Below are positions 33,318 to 41,400 of a stretch of 64,000 nt of DNA, piece by piece. The notes beneath the pieces were generated by a model that saw only the letters and a list, made by a program, of their open reading frames with translations, ran no database searches and was not told where the DNA came from. The DNA is taken from contig JAPOVT010000023.1 in NCBI GenBank assembly GCA_026708015.1, positions 22,644 to 86,643 on the forward strand, in the 5' to 3' direction. Each line of letters begins with the position of its first letter. Position 1 is the first letter of the stretch. The position numbers and the translations under genes were made by a program. The DNA comes from a bacterium. GTDB taxonomy: Bacteria > Actinomycetota > Acidimicrobiia > Acidimicrobiales > Bin134.

Positions 33318-35020
33318 CCATGACCATCCAAGAAGACAGAATCCTCGCCCCGCCAAACCCCGCGGCTGCCCGCATCGTCGTGCCGCTAAGCGAGGACCAG
33401 CAATTGCAGTCCCCAGAAATAGCACTCCTGCCCAACCCTTATTCCGGCCAAATCGACGGTGACCTCTTGCAGGCTCGTGCCCTAGCAGACAAGTTTCCAG
33501 GTTCGCCTACTGCGCTGGCCAGGCTCGCGGTCAGTGAGGTGAGCTTCGGAAACCGTGTTAGCGCATGGGAGGCGGCAAAGCAGGTATTGGAGAATGAGAC
33601 CATCGACGCCCCAGCACTTATAGCTGCGTCGCAGGTTGCCGCGGGTTTAGGAGAGGTTGCCCTTGCGGACCAAGGACTCCGAAAGGTGTTGGAAGCACCC
33701 TCTGTGGGGAACGGAGCCAAACGCTCTGCGGCCGTGCTTGCGGCTAGGTTCGCAGTGCATCAAGGGTGGTTGGACAGAGCGCTGGAGCTTCTTGAAGACA
33801 ATGAGAGTGAGACGGGGGCGGCGCTCAAAGGGGCGGTGCTGGCGCAAGTGGGCCGGTGCCATGACGCCATTCGCGAATTGCGCGCAGCTCTGAGGAGTGT
33901 TCCCGACTCCCCCTCAACCCTGTGCAACCTCGGCTACGCATACGCGATGGCAGGCTCCGCCCGGAAGGCCATCCGGGCTACGTCCGCCGCTGCTGCTCTC
34001 GCACCGGCAGACCGCACAGCGGGCCTCAATCTGGCTGCCTTCCTGCTCTCTCAGGGCGAAACCAGCGAGGCGGTATCGGCCATTGACCGCCTCGCTGCCC
34101 ATCACCCCGGCGACATCCAACTGGTGCTTGCCGCAGCAGCGGCCCTGCACATCTCAGGAGATGCCAAAGGCGCGTTGAAGCGCCTGCGACGAGCGGACAC
34201 GTCAAGGGATATTCAAGAGGCTGCACCCGCCCAGAAGGAGGAACTCCGGCTCTACATCGACCTGTTGACTCCTCCGGCAAAGCCCCGCAAGGAGGTGTTT
34301 GATCGCGCGTTGGAGGCACTGGAACGGTGTGACTACCGAAGCGAGATGATCGCCCGCTTGCTCGCTAATACTGCGAAGACAACGGCTGACCTTCCAGCGC
34401 TGGAATCCGCTTACAGCGAACTCATCGAGCGCTACGACCGCCCGGCGCTGCTGGCCGTCGAGCAAGAAGTCGCATTTCTGCGTTTCGAGTTCGACCGCAG
34501 TCTGAAAGCCGCTGTCGAATGGGTTCGAGAAGAACCGTTCTCCGCCGCTGCTCACATCGCTGCCACCTATCTGCTGTGCATGTACAAGGGGGATTACCAA
34601 GAAGCAGCTCGCATCGGGCTGGCCGGAATCAGGCGTGGCATCGGCGACGACGTGCTCCGCAATAATGTCGCTTTCGCCCTCGCAATGGGTGGCGATCCCG
34701 ATGGGGCGGAACGAGTGCTTCCCGACCTGTCGGAATGTGATCTCGCCTTGACCACCGCAGGACTCATCAAAGCCGTGAGAGGAGACCTCGAAGAGGGCAT
34801 CGCCCTGTACGAGGAGGGCGAAAGAAGGTTCCGCGAAGAGGGAGATCTCGACCTTGCGGGCATCATTGCAATAGGCAAGGCATTTGCAATTCTCGCAACC
34901 GGCCACAAAATCCCCGAAGGCTATCTGAGCGGTTTGGCCAGCAAGAAAAGCACCGACCCCAGATTCGCCCTTGTCCACATCGCCATCACGCGAGAGGCAG
35001 ACGCCCAAGAGCCTCAATAG
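33314..35020 (+). CDS. TPR-rich helical protein, partner of the kinase
   Basis: 568 residues, soluble, almost entirely helical. TPR-like units with Trp/Leu-Gly-Tyr-Ala-Pro spacing are clear at SPSTLCNLGYAYAMAGSARK, RTAGLNLAAFLLSQGETSEA and DIQLVLAAAAALHISGDAKG. Further degenerate units follow to the end (DDVLRNNVAFALAMGGDPDG, LALTTAGLIKAVRGDLEEGI). The first 50 residues are Pro-rich and non-repetitive, perhaps a substrate or docking segment. The ATG overlaps the kinase stop. Likely a sensor, scaffold or effector regulated by the kinase; no enzymatic domain is visible. Confidence 0.8.
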   Translation: MTMTIQEDRILAPPNPAAARIVVPLSEDQQLQSPEIALLPNPYSGQIDGDLLQARALADKFPGSPTALARLAVSEVSFGNRVSAWEAAKQVLENETIDAPALIAASQVAAGLGEVALADQGLRKVLEAPSVGNGAKRSAAVLAARFAVHQGWLDRALELLEDNESETGAALKGAVLAQVGRCHDAIRELRAALRSVPDSPSTLCNLGYAYAMAGSARKAIRATSAAAALAPADRTAGLNLAAFLLSQGETSEAVSAIDRLAAHHPGDIQLVLAAAAALHISGDAKGALKRLRRADTSRDIQEAAPAQKEELRLYIDLLTPPAKPRKEVFDRALEALERCDYRSEMIARLLANTAKTTADLPALESAYSELIERYDRPALLAVEQEVAFLRFEFDRSLKAAVEWVREEPFSAAAHIAATYLLCMYKGDYQEAARIGLAGIRRGIGDDVLRNNVAFALAMGGDPDGAERVLPDLSECDLALTTAGLIKAVRGDLEEGIALYEEGERRFREEGDLDLAGIIAIGKAFAILATGHKIPEGYLSGLASKKSTDPRFALVHIAITREADAQEPQ

Positions 35021-35213
35021 CAAAACACCCTGGTGAGCTTTCCCCCCTGAGCTTCCCCCTAATCGTGGATTGTTGGTTCTGGGATAGGGTTGACGGGGTG
35101 GAAGCCCGGCCAGCCAAGATCAAGCGGGATGTGCCTCGGCGCATTGGTATCGTCCCTCCCTTTAATTGGGGGCGGCGCCAGGACGCGGCTTGCTCCGTTC
35201 GGAAGACGACCAG

Positions 35214-35456
35214 GTGGCCATTTCGATTTTGAGGATGCCAGCGTCGGTCGATGTGGAGAGGGTGAAACAGGTTGTGGTCTATGTGGAGGCGGGGTCCGAC
35301 GATCCGGTCGGTACGGGGGGCGGCCCTCCGATCGACGAGGAGACGCGCCAGGCGCTCGAAGTGATCAGCAACGAGTATGCGGAGCTGTGTGATCGCCTGT
35401 TTGCCGGCGACCCGGAGCTGAGCTACGGGTCGCCAGACGACTTCGCCAGTCGTTAG
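35214..35456 (+). CDS. Hypothetical protein
   Basis: 80 residues from GTG 35214 (ATG 35235 is an alternative). The sequence VERVKQVVVYVEAGSDDP, then ETRQALEVISNEYAELCDRL, has regular beta then helical character and acidic composition. No family recognised. It stands alone 190 bp after the TPR gene. From 35457 to 35683 I see nothing supportable. Confidence 0.35.
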   Translation: MAISILRMPASVDVERVKQVVVYVEAGSDDPVGTGGGPPIDEETRQALEVISNEYAELCDRLFAGDPELSYGSPDDFASR

Positions 35457-35683
35457 TCGCCGGTGGCAACTTCTCAATCGTGGAGATCGGCAAGAGGCCA
35501 ACACGGCTCAGCAGACGCGCTATCGGAGCGATCCCTGGCTGACCGATGCCGACAATCATTCTCCCAGTGACGAACAACGAGGTCCGCTGGTCAGACCCCT
35601 TTTTGGCCACCATTGGATAAGAGGTAGCGCTGATAGGCGCAAACCTGCGGAAACGTTGGGGCTTATATCTAATGCTGCCCAAG

Positions 35684-35890
35684 CTAGGCGGGCTGGCGTA
35701 GCTCGGTTCGCAGTGTCCGCAGTTCGCTGTGCAGTGCGTCGAAGTCTTCCTCGAACCACTGCATGAGCAGAGCACCCGATAGGGCTTGCTCACCGTGCAA
35801 GATCATGCCGTTCAGTCGGTCGTGGTATTTGTCGCGCCGGTCGCGTGCCCAGTTTTCGACTACGAGCAGGGTGTCGATGTTCTCGCTCAT
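35684..35890 (-). CDS. Small hypothetical helical protein
   Basis: 68 residues starting MSENIDTLLVVENWARDRRD; predicted all-helical with two amphipathic segments and C-terminal Leu/Arg repeats. Its ATGAG start overlaps the 3' part of the next ORF upstream, where an ATGA junction would be expected; the upstream frame is shifted by one. No family recognised. Confidence 0.45.
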   Translation of the reverse strand: MSENIDTLLVVENWARDRRDKYHDRLNGMILHGEQALSGALLMQWFEEDFDALHSELRTLRTELRQPA

Positions 35891-36005
35891 TGGGTTTGAG
35901 GATTTTGTCGGCTAGGTCTTCGGGGGTGCCGTCGAAGTGGAAGGTTTCGTCGGGGTCGTAGAGGTCTTCGAGTTCGGGTGGGGGTTCTTCGGGGGTGCGG
36001 GCCAT
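35790..36005 (-). CDS. Small acidic hypothetical protein with doubtful C-terminus
   Basis: Starts MARTPEEPPPELEDLYDPDE and continues THE-rich acidic to about residue 39 (EDLADKILKP). The rest overlaps the next gene by 101 bp and is Arg/Pro-rich, unlike the first half. A one-base indel would instead end it at the TGA of the downstream ATGA. It may therefore be a frameshifted small gene. Confidence 0.35.
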   Translation of the reverse strand: MARTPEEPPPELEDLYDPDETFHFDGTPEDLADKILKPNEREHRHPARSRKLGTRPARQIPRPTERHDLAR

Positions 36006-36030
36006 GACGGTCAGCGTAGCCGCTGGGCGG

Positions 36031-36374
36031 CTAGGAACTGGCGGGGCCGAGTTGGCGTTTGTGCTTGTCGCGGGTGATGAAGATGAGGAAGAACACGACG
36101 GCGAGGACGAACCAGCCGATCCCGCCCAAAATGAGCGCGTCGGCGGCGTCGTTGGCGTCTCGGGCCTCGATGCAGATGTCGAGCCAGTCGCTAGAGAGGG
36201 GGGCGTCCCGGCACTCTTCGGTTTTCTTGTCGGCGTCGATGCCGACGGGGATGCCGATGCCGATGAACAGCACCCCAGCACCAGGGAGATGATGGTGAGC
36301 CATTTCATGACCCGGCGGGTCTTGTTCAGGACGACTTGTTCCTCGAAGCCGGGCGGCGGGGTTGGTTCGGTCAT
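36031..36374 (-). pseudogene. Two-helix membrane protein with a single-base frameshift
   Basis: The start MTEPTPPPGFEEQVVLNKTR, then RRVMKWLTIISLVLG, continues in a second frame as VLFIGIGIPVGIDAD, later ALILGGIGWFVLAVVFFLIF and a basic end. Both parts join if one base is added to the short C run at 36273-36276. The reconstructed product has two transmembrane helices around an extracytoplasmic loop with two cysteines. It could be real decay or a sequencing error. Confidence 0.65.
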
Positions 36375-36409
36375 TGTGGGTGGCCCCCTTCGGAGGTCGG
36401 GTGTCGATT

Positions 36410-36487
36410 GCCGTCGATGCCGCGACCGGCCCGAAGGAGGCCAGGGGGTGACCCCCGGCCTTTCGGTCGCGGCTTGATATCGACGGC
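36410..36487. other. Large nested hairpin between divergent genes
   Basis: GCCGTCGAT (36410-36418) pairs with ATCGACGGC (36479-36487); GCCGCGACCG (36419-36428) with CGGTCGCGGC (36464-36473); an inner stem GGGGG-tga-CCCCC is at 36444-36456 flanked by GGCC. The 78-bp structure lies between the divergent starts at 36374 and 36598. It has no U-tract, so it is not a simple terminator. Confidence 0.7.
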
Positions 36488-36597
36488 AGCCGCCAACCTA
36501 ACCGCCTCGTCAGGGGGTGCCCACCGGGGTGGACAGGGAGTCAACCCGGCAGCTACCGTCCCCGCTTACACTTGATGAGCAACCTCGGGAGGCATCC

Positions 36598-36822
36598 ATG
36601 AGCGCCGAACTGTTGCAACTACTGAACCCAAAAAGCTGGCTTGGCAGACGACAGACTGCTTCAACGACTAAACCCGCCGATCCAGAGGCCCGCATTCGGG
36701 CGGAGGAAGCTGAGATGGACCGCCAGATCGCCGACGGCACCATCGGCCACGATGCCCTTTCGCGGGAGGAACTAGCGGCGAAATTCAACGACGATCTCGG
36801 GCGCGAAGAGTTCGCTGTCTGA
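36598..36822 (+). CDS. Small hypothetical protein, first of a pair
   Basis: 74 residues after a good GGGAGG site. The N-terminus is SAELLQLLNPKSW; the rest is charged and helical (EARIRAEEAEMDRQIADGTI, SREELAAKFNDDLGR). It ends 4 bp before the next small gene. Layout resembles an antitoxin-toxin pair, but neither protein matches a family I can name. Confidence 0.5.
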   Translation: MSAELLQLLNPKSWLGRRQTASTTKPADPEARIRAEEAEMDRQIADGTIGHDALSREELAAKFNDDLGREEFAV

Positions 36823-36826
36823 CACA

Positions 36827-37084
36827 ATGCCCCGCTGGAGATGGGCGAACCTGCGCGTCCTCGATGAGTGGGCAGAGGGTCGAAGCGACCAGGAACGGAC
36901 AGCCGTCTACCGGGCGATGATGGCGGCTATGGAGTCCGACACGCTGCCGGGAAGGCCGGTGCTGACCCCACCTGGACGATTGCGGCGAGTGATCGAGACA
37001 GAAGCCGCTACCATCAAATTCGCCCCGCCAGAGGACATGTGGAACGCTGCCCACGACTGCCTATTCCTACTGGAGATTGGTTAG
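36827..37084 (+). CDS. Small hypothetical protein, second of a pair
   Basis: 85 residues, MPRWRWANLRVLDEWAEGRS to NAAHDCLFLLEIG. Basic N-terminal helix, then a beta-rich end (AATIKFAPPEDMWNAAHD). The 3' end overlaps the stop of the convergent IS1595 transposase remnant by 4 bp, so the C-terminus may have been altered by the insertion. Toxin-like size, but no catalytic motif seen. Confidence 0.45.
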   Translation: MPRWRWANLRVLDEWAEGRSDQERTAVYRAMMAAMESDTLPGRPVLTPPGRLRRVIETEAATIKFAPPEDMWNAAHDCLFLLEIG

Positions 37085-37740
37085 GCGGCTGGCATTTCGT
37101 GGCGTTGGCGGAAGTGCGGTCCCTGAGCGATCAACGCCTCGTAGGTGAGCCGCCTCCCGTCCATGCCCCTCACCAGCTCGCCCATCTGGTCGATGGTGTC
37201 CTTCGGACGCTCGTTGTGCCGATGCGAGAACTCAGCCACATAACGGTCCAAGTGCTCCGAGGAGAGCTGGTGGTACGTCCTGTGATATCCCCTTTTGAGC
37301 ATCGACCAGAACGACTCCATGCCGTTCGCGTGGGCCATCCCATCGGCCCACTGGCCAACGCTGTGGGCCACCGCCCGGTGCCGATACCCGCGGCGTGTGA
37401 GCGGCCTGTAGCCCGCCGCCTCGTCGGTCAACACCAGCGCCCCCTTCTCGGCGTGATCGGCGACCATGCCGACCAGAGTCGGCGCTGACGTGTCAGCCAC
37501 CACACGGGCCGCGATCTTGTTGGTGGCCCGGTCCTTCACCCCGGCCACGATGGCCTTGCCAAAGGGACCGCCAGCCGCCCTCATCCGCTTGTGGCGGTGC
37601 TTGTTCTTCTCCAAACCCCCGACATAGGTCTCATCGGCCTCCACCGGCCCGGAGAACACGAAGCCCCCATCGGCGGCCATCGCCTCCCGGAAACGGTGCA
37701 ACAGGAACCAGGCCGCTTTCTGGCCGATCCCCAGAGCCTT
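37081..37740 (-). pseudogene. IS1595-family transposase, N-terminally truncated
   Basis: The ISXO2-like DDE domain is intact: VEADETYVGG (first Asp), VLTDEAAGY (second Asp), HANGMESFWSMLKRGYHRTY with the family's Asn/Glu region, and HRHNERP at the end. Upstream the frame continues KALGIGQKAAWFLLHRFREA before hitting a TAG at 37741-37743, and the usual zinc ribbon is absent. The element is therefore inactive unless helped in trans. Confidence 0.85.
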
Positions 37741-37759
37741 CTACGACATCCAATTCAAG

Positions 37760-38135
37760 TCAGCGCAGAACCGGCGCGGACGCTAGCCCGCCGCCCATAG
37801 CCGGGACCGCCCACGGTAACCTCCGAATCGCAGCCCGGGCGATCAACGACAACGCTCCAATGTCGGCAGTTGGTCGAAGTGCCCGCAGGGCGGGGAGGGC
37901 GGCGGGCGGGGCACAGCTCCAACTCCGGGTCCCCATGGTGGCGGTGTCGGCGCTGTAGACGGCTATCGCCTCGCCGGGCACGGCATGGGCGAGGATGGTG
38001 TGGGTCTCTGCGGTGGCGCGGGCTTGGTCTTCGCGGCCCATGGACCCGGAGGTGTCGACGACCATGGCTATGCGGGCGGTGGGCCGGGCCGCCCCGGGTC
38101 GCAGCACGGACCCGTGGTCGGGGCGACGGGTTCGC
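37760..38135 (-). pseudogene. VWA-domain (MIDAS) gene fragment
   Basis: The minus-strand frame contains ARIAMVVDTSGSMGREDQ, a perfect DxSGS MIDAS motif in a von Willebrand A context, followed by helical AETHTILAHAV and GEAIAVYSADT. It resembles COG3864-like VWA proteins. Homology starts near 38135 and stops near 37790 by the truncated IS1595, without the second half of the domain. The open frame extends to 38563 but that part is a shadow of the giant gene. Confidence 0.5.
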
Positions 38136-38345
38136 GGGGAGTGCTCTGTGGGGTGGGCTTTGGGTGGGGTTAATGGTAGTAGGATTTGTGATTGGTGCTT
38201 CTCCTTGTATTGCTTGGCCGCTGGGTGGCGGTCTGGCCGGTGGGTCTTGGGTTTTGCGGGTCGGTGGCCTGTGCTGCTGGCGCTGGTGCGACGGGTTCGC
38301 GGGGGTGCGAACTGCGCCCTCATCCCGCTCCTGACGTATTCGCGC

Positions 38346-38354
38346 GGGGGGGGG
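38346..38354 (+). repeat. Nine-G tract upstream of the giant gene
   Basis: Homopolymer of nine G ending 50 bp before the GTG start, in the likely promoter or 5' leader. Length change would alter promoter spacing or leader length. Confidence 0.6.
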
Positions 38355-38404
38355 TACGTGCCCGCTGAGCGGGTACTGCGGTTGGCAGAAGTGAAGGCCC
38401 GCGG

Positions 38405-41400
38405 GTGAACAGCGCTCACATAGGGCAGCGGCCCCGCAGGCGGGCGGGGCGCATTGGGCGGCGGGTCACGGCGGTGGTGCTCGCCGTCGCGGTGGGCAGC
38501 GGGGTGCTGCCGGTGGTGCCGGGCCCGCTCGGCGCCGAGCGGGCCGAAGCGCAGACAGCGCAAGACGCCAGCCTCCTGTTCTCCCCCAACACGCTGTCGA
38601 GCACCCAGTTCGAAAAAACCGACTCGGGCTATTCGAAGAAGCTCGGTGTTCGCATCTTCACATCACAGGCAGTCCGAATGCGGGCTGGTGGCGATCTGCG
38701 GTTCGGAGGCCCCGGCGGGGGGAACTCCGGCAACCGGTGCGGGTTTGAACGCCACACGCCTGACGGTCAGAGCGCTGCGGTGCTCCGAGCCACGCCCGGC
38801 GCGCTGGGGACGGGCACCACTCACTGCAACTGGGGGGGGGGGTCGGGCAACATCGGCCAGTCGGTTCGGGTCACGAGTCCCTCGACCGGCGTCTCTGTCA
38901 CAGAACTGACTCTGCGCGGGGGAGTAGGTGGTCTGCACAGCGGGGGACCAGCTGGCGAATACGGGACTTGGGCCGACCTGACGCTGGAGTTCACCAAGGC
39001 TGCCTTCGTGGCTCTCAACAAGTCCACGAGCTCCACAACGGTCACCGTCGAGATCGGCGGGGCACTGGTGCGGGTGAGCAACGGGCCAGGACTCGGCCGC
39101 TGCCAGAACGTGTCGAGCCTCAGCGGCGGCGGTGCCAACATCGCCACCTGCCCCAAAGCGACGGGGACCATCACGGTGACCAAGCCGACCCTTCAGGTGT
39201 CGATCTCCACTGGGTCATCCTCGACGGTGGCGGCCAAAGAGGGCACCGATGTCGACGTCCTCTTCACGGTTTTTCGCCCCGCGATGGGACAACAGCAGAG
39301 GCAAAACGTGGCGGCCCCAACCGACATCGAGGTGCCGCTCAAGTTCAGCGGAACGGGGGTGACGGCGAGCGATAAGCCGAAGACGGCCACCTTCACCTTC
39401 CCCAAGGGCAAGTTCTTCTCGTCCCACAAGTTGTCCCTCCCGACAGACACCGTGGACGAGCTGCTGGAGGAGATGACGGTCGCGATCGACGCTGACCGGC
39501 TGCCCCCAATCGCAGCCGTCGCCCCACAGGTCGGAACGTCGGGAACGTCCATCACCTTTCAGGTGGTCGACACGAACCCCACCAAGGTGACGTTGAGCGT
39601 GCCTGACGGGGTGGCCACTGAGCGGACGTATGTCGCGCCGGGGCCGGCGCTGGTCAAGGTGGACGTGGGGCGGCCGCTGGACACGGCCGAGAAGATCGAG
39701 CTGCCGCTGCTGTTCACCCCGGCGACGCTGGTGCGGGGGACCGACTACGACCTGCGGCTGAAGCCGGCCAAGGGCGTCTCGCTGGAGGGCGCCACGCTAA
39801 CCCTCGACGGCGCCGGCGGCGACGGGCCCCAGGTCGCGGAGATCTCGGTGATCGCGCCCGACGGCGGCGACACCAGCAAGACGCTCAGCGTCGCCATACC
39901 CACGGCCCAGACCCCCACCGGCCCGAACGCCCCGGTCATCACCGCCACCGGGTTCACGCTCGACGGCAAGCCCCAGGCAGTGACCGGCACCGGCACCGGC
40001 ACGATCACCTTCATCGACGACGATCCAGTCCGCTACGGAGTTGGTCAGATAATCTTCACTCCGCCGAACGACTCCCGGAGCAGATCGCGAGGGTCTGCTC
40101 TCGGGGAATGGGAATTCGGGCGCGTCGGGCAGACCGATCAGTACGAGGCGTCACTCGGCATCTTCCACCGAACTAATTCCAGCTCCGACCGCTACGTCTT
40201 GACGGCGATCTATCCGGCGGCAAACGACCCTCGCGGCGGCTGGACGTCCACCGACAGCGGGCGGTTCGCCAGCGAGATCGCGCTGAGGGGCGGCGAGGTC
40301 ACCAGAAACGGCGTGAAGAAGACCGTCGGCCCGTCCATCGAGCTCCAGAACGCGCCGGACGGCATGTCCATTCACAGCTTCCAGCGCGACGCCGACAGGC
40401 GTGCCACGGTCACCTTCCGCATGACCGCGGCGGCGCGAGCCGCATTCACAGAGCCGCAGAACTTTCAAGTCAAGATCGGCGGCATGCTGCTGGGCCAAAG
40501 CATAAAGCAGTCCAGAGGCCCGCACTGCACCGACAACGACGACCTGTCCACGGTTAACACGTGCCGGCCGATCGTCGCGCACTTCAGGCTCCAGCCCGGA
40601 CGCGACGGGCGGGTGGTGGCGCCGGAGGTGGCCGTCGAGCTGGGCGACACCACCGACGCCACGGCCACCTATGCGATCACCTTGGACCGGGCGCCGTCGA
40701 GCGACGTGACCGTCACGCCAACCAGCGGCGACACATCGGCGGTCACCGCGGCGCCGGTGGTGTTCCGGCCGGGCGACGCCAACGGCGACGCGCCGCTGAC
40801 CAAGATGGTCACGGTCACCGCAGTCCACAACGATGCCGCCGACAACCCCGGCGGGTCGAAAGCGGCCGATGTGACCATCAGCCACGCCGTCACCACCAGC
40901 GACAACGGCTACAAGAACCTCGCGCTGCCCGATGTCACCGTGGACATCGTCGACGACGAGCCCACCGAGGTGTCGCTCACCTTGGCGAATCCCCACCCCG
41001 CTCCCGAGCCCATCACTGCCGACGGCCGGATGCTCCTGCGCGAAGGCGGCGGCACCGGCACCGGCTGGGACGGGGCAACTGTTACTGTGAGCAGCAGCCG
41101 GCCGTTGAGGGGGAACGAGACGCTCGCCCCCTCCTTGATGCTGATCAGCGATACCGGCGTCGACTTCCTCGGCGATGACCGCGACGTGGATATCGGCCGC
41201 AGCACGGCCCCCAGCAATACGAATCTGTGCAAATACAACGGCTTCAAGGGCAGGTCGAGCAGCCCGACGTTGGAATTCACCTCCAACGTGTCCCTGCGAA
41301 AGTGCCTGTTGGACGTCAAGCCGTTCGGCACCGACGACGACTCGACCAACGATGCCTTCACGATCCGGTTGGGCGACGGACCGGGCAGCGCCGTTCTGTC

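Noticed and set aside
35365..35793. 142-codon minus-strand frame
   Set aside because: Cys/Ser/Arg-rich, overlaps better candidates and shows no motif.
37870..38408. Plus-strand frames of 130-150 codons opposite the VWA fragment
   Set aside because: Trp/Arg/Gly-rich shadows; the minus strand carries the recognisable DxSGS motif.
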